From assembly GCA_020636325.1 (NCBI GenBank), contig JACJYC010000007.1, positions 1-64,000 on the forward strand: a stretch of 64,000 nucleotides of DNA. The letters run 5' to 3'. The stretch is from Lewinellaceae bacterium (lineage in GTDB: Bacteria > Bacteroidota > Bacteroidia > Chitinophagales > Saprospiraceae). The notes below the pieces were generated by a model. The model was given only the letters and a program-made list of their open reading frames with translations. It searched no databases and had not been told where the DNA came from. The translations under genes were made by a program, and so were the position numbers. Positions 1-8,581 of the stretch are shown in pieces; the first letter of the stretch is position 1; the number at the start of each line of letters is the position of its first letter.

Positions 1-2
1 AG

Positions 3-185
3 GCCGGAACAGGCGTCCTGACACTGGAAATCCTCGACGGTACGGGCAGGCAAATCCTCAACCGTCAGGTGCACGCCGGCGCCCGGACCGAAATCGACCT
101 GAGCGGCCGGGCGCCGGGCCTGTATCTGGTGCGGTTGACCGGCGAAAACGGGACAACCCAATTTTCCAGGTTAATCCTCAATTGA
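3..185 (+). CDS. C-terminal end of a T9SS-sorted secreted protein (partial)
   Basis: The frame is open from the window edge and ends at TGA. Its 60 residues read as a type IX secretion C-terminal sorting domain: a beta-rich segment with LEILDGTGRQIL, then APGLYLVRLTGENG, then a short tail ending in RLILN. This is the signal that sends Bacteroidota cargo across the outer membrane. The passenger domain lies outside the window, so its function cannot be told. A rho-independent terminator follows about 70 bases downstream. Confidence 0.85.
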   Translation, partial: AGTGVLTLEILDGTGRQILNRQVHAGARTEIDLSGRAPGLYLVRLTGENGTTQFSRLILN

Positions 186-257
186 CTCTTTAGGATCTGT
201 GTAATACTTTTTAGCGTGGGACTCCTGTAATTTTTAAACTGGAATCATAACTTTCGG

Positions 258-296
258 GAACTATCCGGGCCGCTGCGGTTCGGGTAGTTCTTTTTT
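258..296 (+). terminator. Rho-independent terminator
   Basis: GAACTATCCG at 258-267 pairs with CGGGTAGTTC at 281-290 with one mismatch, followed by six T. It ends the transcript of the T9SS protein at the window edge. The rest of the 186-513 spacer shows nothing else except a promoter-like box just before the next gene. Confidence 0.8.
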
Positions 297-484
297 ACAT
301 CCTTATCTGTTGTCACTGAAATGTAAGGCGAGCTTTAAACTCCACAACGCCCGCCCAGCAATGAAACAATGAACCAACGAAACCCTCCCCCCTCCCATCC
401 GTATATAAAATTAGCCTTAGCCCTTTCCACCGGCTTTTCCCCTGAATTCCCGCCCTTAAAAGCCCGAATTGGATTTGATTTCGT

Positions 485-491
485 TACTTTG
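485..491 (+). promoter_or_regulatory. Possible -7 box for the first HTCS gene
   Basis: TACTTTG lies 22 bases before the chosen ATG at 514. It is one base short of the Bacteroidota TAnnTTTG consensus and no clear -33 element was seen. Confidence 0.35.
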
Positions 492-513
492 TACGGCAAT
501 TGCAGCCCAATCA

Positions 514-3500
514 ATGACAAAAACTATCTGGATATCCCTCCTGCTGTGCGCCTGGAACCTGTGTGCACAAAACACGCCGCTGGAAAAGATCACCAGCCGG
601 GACGGGCTTTCGCAAAGCATGGTTTTTGACCTGATCCAAACCCGGGACGGGTTCCTCTGGTTCGGCACCAAAGACGGCCTTAACCGCTACGACGGACACC
701 AGTTCATCGCATTCAAACACGATCCGTTCGACTCCACTTCCATTTCCGGCGATATTATCTTTTCCCTTTATGAGGATTCCCAAAACAGGATCTGGGCCGG
801 CACCGAAAGCCGCGGCATCAACATCTTCCGCCGGGAAACCCTATCCTTTCAACGGATCCAATCGACTGATGACGGATTCAACCTCTCGGACAATACGGTC
901 ATGTGCATAGCGGAGGACCCCTCCGGCGGCATCTGGGCAGGCACCACCTGGGGATACCTCATCCGGATCGAATCCGCCGCAAACGGAGCGCTCCGCGTTT
1001 CCAGGGTATTCCTTTCCACCGATTCATCACGGGTTGAAACCAAGGCGTTGAAAATGCTGTCCGACGGCAGGCTGATCGCAGCAGGAACGGGCGGTGCGTT
1101 CTCGGTCGACTGGAAAACCGGAAAATCCGTTCCGATTCCGTTAAAAAGCCTGAAGGAAGGAGGCACCCTGTCCGCCATCTATGAGGATTCCCTGCACCGC
1201 ATCTGGATCGGCGGCAGCAATTCTCTGGCGCTATTGGATGGGAAACAGACCCGGTATTTCGATTTGCCTGCCGGCGCCGGCGCCGTCAACAGTTTTGCTG
1301 CCGATCAAAACGGGCATGTCTGGGTTTCCGCCTACGATTTCGCCTTCCGGATGACCACCGACGGCGACCCTGAAGCCCTGCACGTCGAAAAGAAACTCTC
1401 CTTTGAAGGAGATGCGGTCAAATCCACCAAAGTTCTGGTCGACCGGTCCGGCATCGTCTGGTTCGGCACCACCGGGTACGGCATCCTCAAATACAACCCG
1501 GCCAAGGAAAATTTCCGGCACCTGGCCTCCGGCATCAGCATCTGGAACATCACCCAGGACCGGCAAAACAGGTTCTGGCTGCGCAGGGCCTACCACTTCA
1601 GGTTATACCATCCGGAGTTGGATACCATCGCCGAAATACCGCCGGGCATTCCCACCTGGCACCTCCGCGTTTTCAGCATGATCGAAGACGAAGCCGGCCG
1701 GTTCTGGTACCTGACCGAGCCTCAACCCGGTTATACCGAGCTTTGGAAATACGACCCGGAATCCGGAAGCAAAACGGTCTATCACCCGGACCTGAAAGTC
1801 AATTACTATTCTTCCATGATCCGGAGAAAGGACGGAACCCTCTGGATCGGCGGCCTCGGCGGCAGGTTGGCCCGGTTCGACCCCCGGTCCGGACAATTTA
1901 CGCTGTACGATTACAGCCGGATGCTGGAAGATGTGAAGGAAAGCCTGCAGACCTATTCTTTCATGTTCAGCGGAGATGAGACCTGGATCAGCACCCAGCA
2001 CGGCCTGATCCGGGCGAAAGGCCTCGAATCCGGCCAGCCGCAGTACCGGATCTACCGCACCGACCCGTCCGACCGGAAATCGCTGAGCAACAATTTCGTA
2101 CTGTCCACGCTCGATGATCCGCAAGCGCCGGATCGCTATTTGTGGGTCGGCACCAAAGGCGGCGGCCTGAACCGGTTGGACAAAACTACCGGCGAATTCA
2201 TCCATTTCAACCTCCGGGACGGTCTGCCCGATAATGTCGTCTACGGGATTCTGCCCGCAAAAAACCAGGACGAATTGTGGTTGAGCACCAACAGGGGCCT
2301 GTCCAGATTTTCGATCGCCGGGCGAAAATTCACCAATTTCTCCGTGGAAGACGGCCTGCAGGACAACGAATTCAACACCAACGCCTATTGCCGGGGCCCG
2401 GACGGCATGCTCTACTTCGGCGGCGTCAACGGCATATCCGCATTCGATCCCGACAACATCACCCTTAACCCCTACAGCCCCGGCCCGGTGATCACCCAAA
2501 TCCGGATCAATAACCAGGAAATCCTGCCGGGCGACTCCACCGGATTGCTCAGGCACAGCATCGAATACACCCACCGGATCACCCTCCGTTACAACCAGAA
2601 CCTGCTGAACCTCCATTTTGTCATACTCGACTATACCGCCCCGGATAAAAACCAGTACCGCTACCGGCTCAAAGGCGCCCATTCCAACTGGATCGAAGTG
2701 GGCAACCAGCGTTCGGCTTCCTTCACCGACCTCAAACCGGGCAAATACACCTTTGAAGTGCAGGGCGCCAACAGCAGCGGCATCTGGAGCGATACCACAA
2801 CGTCCCTGCAGATCACCGTGCTGCCGCCCTGGTGGGCCACCCGGATAGCCTGGCTGATTTATTCCCTGATGGCCGCAGGGCTGTTCCTGCTGATCTACCG
2901 TGCGCATATCAACCGGATCAAACTGCGCAACCGCCTGGACTTTGAAACCCGGGAAGCCGAACGGCTCGCCGAACTAGACCAGGTAAAATCCCGCTTTTTC
3001 TCGGGCATCACCCATGAGTTCCGCACCCCCCTGACGCTGATCCTGGAGCCGGTCCGCCAGATGCTGGAAGAAGACCGGGAAGGCCGCTTCCGCGAACGCC
3101 TCCGCATGGTAGCCGGCAACAGCGAACGCCTCCTGGAGCTGGTCAACCAGCTGCTGGACCTCGCCAAAATGGAAAGCGGTCAGATGAAACCCGACCTTCG
3201 GGAAGGAGATATACAGGAAGTGATCCGACGGGTCTACCAATCGTTCCTGCCCCTGGCCGGCAAAAAGGACATCCGGATGAGCTATCGCGGGCCGGAACAG
3301 GTCCCGCCGTTCCGCTTCGACCGCGATATTGTCGAAAAAGCCGTCACCAACCTGCTGTCCAATGCCGTGAAATTTACGCCGGAACACGGGGCAATCGCCC
3401 TGCGCACCATACAAATGCCCGGCGGACTGGAGATCGAAGTGGAGGATTCCGGGCCCGGAATTCCGGAAGCGGAACAATCCAGGATCTTCGACCGTTTTTA

Positions 3501-4503
3501 TCAGTCGGAATCCGCAACAACCCGGCACGCCGGCGGCACCGGCATCGGCCTGGCCCTGACCCGGGAACTGATAGAGCTGGTCGGCGGACGGATAAGGGTG
3601 AACAGCCGGGAAGGAGCCGGCAGCGCCTTTACCATCTGGCTGCCGGCATCCGCAAACCCGGCCGAAACCCGGGCCGAGGCCGTCCACTCACCGGCCGAAC
3701 CGGAAAACGATCCGCAGGAAGAGCCCCTGAACGACCGGAGACCGACAACCTCCGCCGATCAAAAAACGCTCATCCTACTGGTCGAAGACCATCCCGAAAT
3801 GCGCCGGTTCGTCAAGTCATCGATGCCGGATCAATTCAGCGTAGTTGAAGCCTCCACCGGCGACGAGGGAGTGGCCAAAGCCCGCGAACTGATCCCTGAC
3901 CTGATCATCTCAGACCTGATGATGCCCGGCAAAAACGGCTACGAACTGACCGCCGAGATCCGGAACGACGAACGCACTTCCCATATCCCGATCATCCTCC
4001 TGACCGCCAAATCAGGCCTCGACAACCGGATCCAGGGCCTCCGCGAAGGGGTTGACGCGTACCTCACCAAACCCTTCCAGACCCGGGAATTGCTCGCCCA
4101 GATCGAGAACCTGATCGAACAGCGCCGGCGGTTGCAGCTGAAATTCAACGGCAACCCCGCAGGCCGCATCGAACCCGACCTGTTTTCCAGGGCCGACAAC
4201 GAATTCCTCCGCCGCCTCAACCTCCAACTGGAAGCAAACCTGGAAGACAGCGACTACTCCATCGAACAAGCCGCCCGCCATATGGCGATGAGCCGGTCTC
4301 AGCTGCACCGCAAGCTCAAAGCCCTCACCGGCGACCATTTCACCGATTATTTCCGCAACCTCCGGCTCGACCGCTCCCTGGTCCTGCTCCAAAACAAGGA
4401 GGGCAATGTCACCCAGGTTTCCATCATGGTCGGCTTCGGCAATGAAAAGTATTTCTCTACCCGGTTCAAGGAGCGCTTCGGCGTTTCTCCGAGCGAGGTG
4501 TGA
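514..4503 (+). CDS. Hybrid two-component system sensor/regulator (HTCS)
   Basis: A one-protein signalling chain of 1329 residues. The ATG at 514 is chosen because it starts a clean signal peptide (MTKTIWISLLLCAWNLCAQ); the frame is open further upstream. In order: signal peptide 1-19; periplasmic beta-propeller repeats of the Reg_prop type (for example DGFLWFGTKDGLNRYDG) to about 680; Y_Y_Y domain about 690-769; one membrane helix about 775-796; histidine kinase with THEFRTP, His834; ATPase with NLLSNAVKF and a DSGPGIP box; receiver with LLVEDHPEMR and phospho-Asp1134 in SDLMMPGKNG; AraC-type DNA-binding domain about 1225-1329. In Bacteroides such proteins sense glycans and control neighbouring genes. 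The likely target is the T9SS protein gene at 4969, same strand. The ligand is unknown. Confidence 0.93.
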   Translation: MTKTIWISLLLCAWNLCAQNTPLEKITSRDGLSQSMVFDLIQTRDGFLWFGTKDGLNRYDGHQFIAFKHDPFDSTSISGDIIFSLYEDSQNRIWAGTESRGINIFRRETLSFQRIQSTDDGFNLSDNTVMCIAEDPSGGIWAGTTWGYLIRIESAANGALRVSRVFLSTDSSRVETKALKMLSDGRLIAAGTGGAFSVDWKTGKSVPIPLKSLKEGGTLSAIYEDSLHRIWIGGSNSLALLDGKQTRYFDLPAGAGAVNSFAADQNGHVWVSAYDFAFRMTTDGDPEALHVEKKLSFEGDAVKSTKVLVDRSGIVWFGTTGYGILKYNPAKENFRHLASGISIWNITQDRQNRFWLRRAYHFRLYHPELDTIAEIPPGIPTWHLRVFSMIEDEAGRFWYLTEPQPGYTELWKYDPESGSKTVYHPDLKVNYYSSMIRRKDGTLWIGGLGGRLARFDPRSGQFTLYDYSRMLEDVKESLQTYSFMFSGDETWISTQHGLIRAKGLESGQPQYRIYRTDPSDRKSLSNNFVLSTLDDPQAPDRYLWVGTKGGGLNRLDKTTGEFIHFNLRDGLPDNVVYGILPAKNQDELWLSTNRGLSRFSIAGRKFTNFSVEDGLQDNEFNTNAYCRGPDGMLYFGGVNGISAFDPDNITLNPYSPGPVITQIRINNQEILPGDSTGLLRHSIEYTHRITLRYNQNLLNLHFVILDYTAPDKNQYRYRLKGAHSNWIEVGNQRSASFTDLKPGKYTFEVQGANSSGIWSDTTTSLQITVLPPWWATRIAWLIYSLMAAGLFLLIYRAHINRIKLRNRLDFETREAERLAELDQVKSRFFSGITHEFRTPLTLILEPVRQMLEEDREGRFRERLRMVAGNSERLLELVNQLLDLAKMESGQMKPDLREGDIQEVIRRVYQSFLPLAGKKDIRMSYRGPEQVPPFRFDRDIVEKAVTNLLSNAVKFTPEHGAIALRTIQMPGGLEIEVEDSGPGIPEAEQSRIFDRFYQSESATTRHAGGTGIGLALTRELIELVGGRIRVNSREGAGSAFTIWLPASANPAETRAEAVHSPAEPENDPQEEPLNDRRPTTSADQKTLILLVEDHPEMRRFVKSSMPDQFSVVEASTGDEGVAKARELIPDLIISDLMMPGKNGYELTAEIRNDERTSHIPIILLTAKSGLDNRIQGLREGVDAYLTKPFQTRELLAQIENLIEQRRRLQLKFNGNPAGRIEPDLFSRADNEFLRRLNLQLEANLEDSDYSIEQAARHMAMSRSQLHRKLKALTGDHFTDYFRNLRLDRSLVLLQNKEGNVTQVSIMVGFGNEKYFSTRFKERFGVSPSEV

Positions 4504-4660
4504 GGGGGGAGGAATTACCACCTCCGCCAAGGCTTCGGCGGTCGGAGGAGGAATCGAGGAATTGAGGAATTGAGGTATTACCTCCTTCGCTCTTGGTGAG
4601 CTACGGCGGTCGGGGGAGGAATCGAGGAGGGGATGCAACGCCGGCCGACCTTTTGCAACG
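4504..4660. repeat. Imperfect palindromes and GAGGAATTGAGG word repeats
   Basis: An imperfect palindrome (CCTCCGCCAAGGCTTCGGCG onward, about 4521-4548) and a diverged second one (about 4586-4617) surround a purine-rich run of GAGGAATCGAGGAATTGAGG words. These words are the reverse complement of the TTCCTCAATTCCTCGATTCC words seen in many other spacers of this window. No gene is seen between 4504 and 4968. Confidence 0.6.
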
Positions 4661-4843
4661 AGCGCGAACGTTTTTCCCATCTGCAACGAGCGCCAACCAT
4701 TTTGCTGTTTCCGCAAACCCGCCGCTCCGGGATTTCCTGAATATTTGCATCGTCACACTACGGAAATATCCAACCTGAAATCTGTCACACCTTACTATCA
4801 GGCGCCTGTATCTGCCTGTCCTGTTTAAAAGAATCAGTGAAGT

Positions 4844-4880
4844 TCACTTTGCCTCCGGTCGCAAACCGGCTGCAAAGTGA
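4844..4880 (+). promoter_or_regulatory. Strong stem-loop upstream of the beta-helix/MopE gene
   Basis: TCACTTTGC pairs perfectly with GCAAAGTGA, and inside it CCGGT pairs with ACCGG around a CGCAA loop, with a symmetric CT/CT internal loop. There is no T run, so it is not a standard terminator. It lies 88 bases before the ATG at 4969 and could be a leader structure or an operator. Its function is not known. Confidence 0.5.
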
Positions 4881-4968
4881 CACAATCCACTTGAGCCGTG
4901 CGGTTGCGCTACGGCCCAGCCGCCGGCTATTCTTTGAATCAACATTTAAACACTGAAACGATTGTGTC

Positions 4969-7900
4969 ATGAAAAAAGAAATTACGATGTATCCTGCCTG
5001 CAGGATGGTTTTTAACTCTTTAGTACGCCGTAACCTGCTTGTCGCGGCATTCTTCCTCCTCCAGTCCGGCCTTTTTGCCGCTACCTGGTTCGTTAAACCT
5101 GCAGGAGATGATTCCAATACAGGCACCTCCTGGGGTCAGGCATTTCTTACCATTCAAAAAGCCTTGCAGACGGCCGGGGCCGGCGATCAGATATGGGTAG
5201 CAGCCGGCATCTATTACCCGGACGAAGGGCCGGGGCAGACCGATAACAACACCGGGGCGTCCTTCCAACTGGTCAGCAATGTGGGATTGTACGGCGGCTT
5301 TACCGGCTCGGAGACCTTGCTGACCCAACGGAACTGGATGGTGAATGAAACCGTGCTCGACGGCGACATCAACCAGAATGCTTCCTCTTCGGGAAATTCC
5401 ATCAATGTGGTCCGGGCCCAGAATGTAGGAAGTTCAACGGTGCTGGACGGGTTCACGATCCGGAATGGATATGCCAGCTCCTCCAACGGCTCCGGATTGT
5501 TAAATTCGGCTTCAGGAGCAGGTAATGTCAGCAGCCCGGTGATCGCCAACTGTCTGTTTACACAAAATACGGGTTCAAACGGCGGGGCGGTCTATAACAG
5601 CGCCTCCTCCTCCGGTATAGCGGGCACGACCTTCACACATTGCGTTTTTACCAACAACTACGCCAGCGGCTCGGGAGGGGCCATTTGGAATAATTCAACC
5701 ACCGACGGTGACTGCAGCCCGATCATCACCCACTGCAGCTTTATCGGCAATTATTCCTCGTTCAATGCCGGTGCGGTCAACAACGACGGTTCCTCCAACA
5801 GTTCGGTCAACCCGGTGTTCACCAATTGTATATTCCTGGGCAATTCCACCGCCAGGTACGGAGGGGCTGTCACCTCAGATGCCCACGGCGGCACCAGTTT
5901 GCCTTTAATGACCAACTGCACCTTTTCCGGCAACTACGCCGGATTGGGAGGCGCGGTCCTGCGCAACAATAACGGCGCAATATCCACCCTGACCAATTGC
6001 ATCCTCTGGGGCAACTCCTCCCTGTTCAGCGAATTGAACAGCCCGGTCCCGGTAATCGACCACAGCATCGTGGAAGGCGGTTATGCCGGCGACGGCAACC
6101 TGGATGCCGACCCGCTTTTTGTCCAGCAACCGAATTATAATTTTGCACCCACTTCTTCCGGCGACCTTCACCTTACAGCCTGCTCTCCGGCGATCAATTC
6201 AGCCACGCCGACAGGCGCTCCCGGAACGGACCTTGAGGACGCGCCCAGACCTGCCCAGGGCGGCTTCGATTTGGGGGCTTTCGAATTCCAAAGCGCCATA
6301 GTGCTCGTCACCTGCTACCTCGACAGCGATTCCGACGGTTATGGGAATCCGGCTGTCTCCCAGGAATTCTGTGCAGAATGCGCCGCAGGATACGTCACCG
6401 ACAATACCGATTGTGATGATTCCGATATGAACGCATTCCCGATTACCTGGTACCGGGACAGCGACAGCGACAACTTCGGCGATCCGGCCGTTTCCCAGAG
6501 CGCCTGCACCCAGCCCACCGGCTATGTGGCCGACAACACCGATTGCAACGACAACGACCCGCTCCAAAAACCCGGCCAGACCTGGTACAAGGACGCCGAT
6601 AACGACGGCTATTCCGACGGCGCAACCCTTACCCAATGCCTGCGCCCGAACGGCTACAAAACGGCCGCAGAACTGACCGGCGCCGACCTCGACTGCGATG
6701 ACGGCGAACCGGCCGTCAACCCGGGAGCGACTGAGATCTGCGACGGCATCGACAACAACTGCGACGGCAATACCGACGATGAGGACCCGGCATTGGTGGA
6801 CAATACCCCGCCGACGGCTTTGTGCCGGAATATCACCATCCAGCTCGACAGCGAAGGCGCCTATACCCTGCAACCGGAAGAAGTGGACAACGGCTCTTAT
6901 GACGCCTGCGGAATCCAGTCGGCAGTTCTCAGTCAGCAGTCCTTCGGTTGTGCGGATACCGGCAACAATACCGCAACCCTCACGGTGACCGACATCAAGG
7001 ACAACAGTTCGTCCTGCACGGCCGTTGTCACTGTTGAAGACCGCACACCGCCCGTTGCCTTATGCCGGAACCTGACCGTTTACCTGGATGCGGACGGCCA
7101 GTTCGAAATCACCCCGGACGAACTCAATAACGGCTCAAACGACGCCTGCGGCCTCTCTGAAGAAGCTCCGTTCGGGACAAACCTGGTCAAATTCGAATGC
7201 GAAAATATCGGCGAAAACACGGTGACGCTCACGGTGACCGATGCCAACGGCAACAGTTCGACCTGTACGGCAACCATTACCGTGGCGGATAATACCGATC
7301 CGGTAATCAACTGCACTGACGCAACGGTGAGCCTGAACGGCGAAGCAGCCCTCGAACTGGACGCGGGTAGCCTGGCCGCCGCGTCCGACAATTGCGGCGT
7401 GGAAAGCCTGGAAGCCGGTCTGCCGGCCGTCTCCTGCGAGGATCTCGGCGAAGTCATCCCCGTGATCGTCACGGCGACCGATGCGGCCGGAAATTCGGCA
7501 AATTGCGTTTCCCACATCACCGTGACCGGCCTGCCGTGCGGTTGGTCGCAATCTCCGGACGGCATCGGCTGTACGGACGGAAGCGAAGCTGCTTATGACA
7601 GTCCTTCCGGCACCTTCACCCTGATGGCAAACGGTTGTTATACGCCGGGGGTCACCAATGACGAAAGCGCTTACGTGGGTACGGAGATCTGCGGCGACGG
7701 TTCCATCACCGCCCATATCGCCGGATTGACGCTGCCGGGATTTGCCGGGATCGTGATGCGCGAAACCACCAGCCCGGGCGCTAAAAAAGTGGCGCTGGTT
7801 TACCAGGGGGTCAACGCATTGCAGCGGTTTGTGCGGTACGCCGACAACAGTCCGTCCTATCCGTCGTATATCAGCACCCCCGGATCGCGCTGGCTCCGGA

Positions 7901-8388
7901 TCGTCCGGACCGGTAACCTTTTCAAGGGTTATCACTCGGTCAACGGCGTAACATGGACCTATGCCTTTGCGGTTACCGTTCCGATGAATGCCTGCATCCA
8001 GGTGGGCCTGATCACTTCGGGAGCCAATTCCAACAGTGTGGTCACCGCCACTTTCGACAACGTGGTCATCGACCCGCCCTACGGCGCGAACCAGCAAAAA
8101 TACGGCATCGATCCGGCTTTCAGCGAGGCCGGCCGACCGAGGGTGGAACTATGGCCCAACCCCGCGGCAGGTGAGGCAACCCTGAACCTGGAACATTTCC
8201 TGAACCGCGGATCGGACTCCGCAACGATTGAGGTGACGGACGAATTCGGCAGGCTGGTCCGCCGGTTGAAGACTTCCGAATCCCGGGTAGCGCTCCGGCT
8301 CAACGACCAGGCGCCGGGCCTGTACCTCGTCCGCATAACCGGAGACGACGGCACGACGAGGGTGCTGAAGCTGGTGATCGGGAGGTGA
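4969..8388 (+). CDS. Secreted beta-helix protein with MopE-type metal-binding and HYR-like repeats, T9SS cargo
   Basis: A 1139-residue cell-surface protein. A signal peptide spans about 1-37. Residues 40-440 are a right-handed parallel beta-helix of the pectate-lyase-like 'choice-of-anchor Q' type (repeated NCxFxxNxxxxGGAV). Residues 448-607 hold MopE-like putative metal-binding repeats (DSDSDGYGNP, DNTDCDDSD, ICDGIDNNCDG). About 608-850 are HYR-like repeats (DNTPPTALCRNITIQLD). About 854-1043 is a module starting LPCGW with a concanavalin-like fold pattern (WLRIVRTGNLFKGYHSVNG). About 1060-1139 is the T9SS sorting domain (PGLYLVRITGDDG). No catalytic residues could be assigned. The HTCS upstream is on the same strand. 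A paralogous C-terminal half is found in the giant gene at 53.9-62.7 kb. Confidence 0.88.
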   Translation: MKKEITMYPACRMVFNSLVRRNLLVAAFFLLQSGLFAATWFVKPAGDDSNTGTSWGQAFLTIQKALQTAGAGDQIWVAAGIYYPDEGPGQTDNNTGASFQLVSNVGLYGGFTGSETLLTQRNWMVNETVLDGDINQNASSSGNSINVVRAQNVGSSTVLDGFTIRNGYASSSNGSGLLNSASGAGNVSSPVIANCLFTQNTGSNGGAVYNSASSSGIAGTTFTHCVFTNNYASGSGGAIWNNSTTDGDCSPIITHCSFIGNYSSFNAGAVNNDGSSNSSVNPVFTNCIFLGNSTARYGGAVTSDAHGGTSLPLMTNCTFSGNYAGLGGAVLRNNNGAISTLTNCILWGNSSLFSELNSPVPVIDHSIVEGGYAGDGNLDADPLFVQQPNYNFAPTSSGDLHLTACSPAINSATPTGAPGTDLEDAPRPAQGGFDLGAFEFQSAIVLVTCYLDSDSDGYGNPAVSQEFCAECAAGYVTDNTDCDDSDMNAFPITWYRDSDSDNFGDPAVSQSACTQPTGYVADNTDCNDNDPLQKPGQTWYKDADNDGYSDGATLTQCLRPNGYKTAAELTGADLDCDDGEPAVNPGATEICDGIDNNCDGNTDDEDPALVDNTPPTALCRNITIQLDSEGAYTLQPEEVDNGSYDACGIQSAVLSQQSFGCADTGNNTATLTVTDIKDNSSSCTAVVTVEDRTPPVALCRNLTVYLDADGQFEITPDELNNGSNDACGLSEEAPFGTNLVKFECENIGENTVTLTVTDANGNSSTCTATITVADNTDPVINCTDATVSLNGEAALELDAGSLAAASDNCGVESLEAGLPAVSCEDLGEVIPVIVTATDAAGNSANCVSHITVTGLPCGWSQSPDGIGCTDGSEAAYDSPSGTFTLMANGCYTPGVTNDESAYVGTEICGDGSITAHIAGLTLPGFAGIVMRETTSPGAKKVALVYQGVNALQRFVRYADNSPSYPSYISTPGSRWLRIVRTGNLFKGYHSVNGVTWTYAFAVTVPMNACIQVGLITSGANSNSVVTATFDNVVIDPPYGANQQKYGIDPAFSEAGRPRVELWPNPAAGEATLNLEHFLNRGSDSATIEVTDEFGRLVRRLKTSESRVALRLNDQAPGLYLVRITGDDGTTRVLKLVIGR

Positions 8389-8536
8389 TTTAACGCCGAA
8401 GGTCGGAGGGGGATGCGTTGGATTGGACAACCTCCGGCCGGCAATGGTACCGACGATCTGACGCATGAGGATGCGTCGATATAAAATAAATTTTCTCAAA
8501 GAGGGGGGATTCCAACTACTGGAATCACAATTGTGA
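8389..8536. other. Convergent spacer made of consecutive hairpins
   Basis: Between the ends of two facing genes lie GGTCGGAGG/CCTCCGGCC (about 8407-8440), GACGCA/TGCGTC (8460-8477), TTCCA/TGGAA (8510-8524) and the perfect palindrome TCACAATTGTGA (8525-8536), followed directly by a terminator. Most of the spacer can fold. No gene is seen. Confidence 0.5.
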
Positions 8537-8539
8537 GAA

Positions 8540-8581
8540 GGGACTATTCAGGCGAAAGCGCTTCGGATGGTCCCTTTTTTT
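8540..8581 (+). terminator. Rho-independent terminator inside the end of the opposing gene
   Basis: GGGACTAT at 8540-8547 pairs with ATGGTCCC at 8567-8574, followed by a run of eight T. It terminates the gene ending at 8388. The same bases encode the last dozen codons and the stop (CTA on the plus strand, 8544-8546) of the minus-strand gene. Confidence 0.8.
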
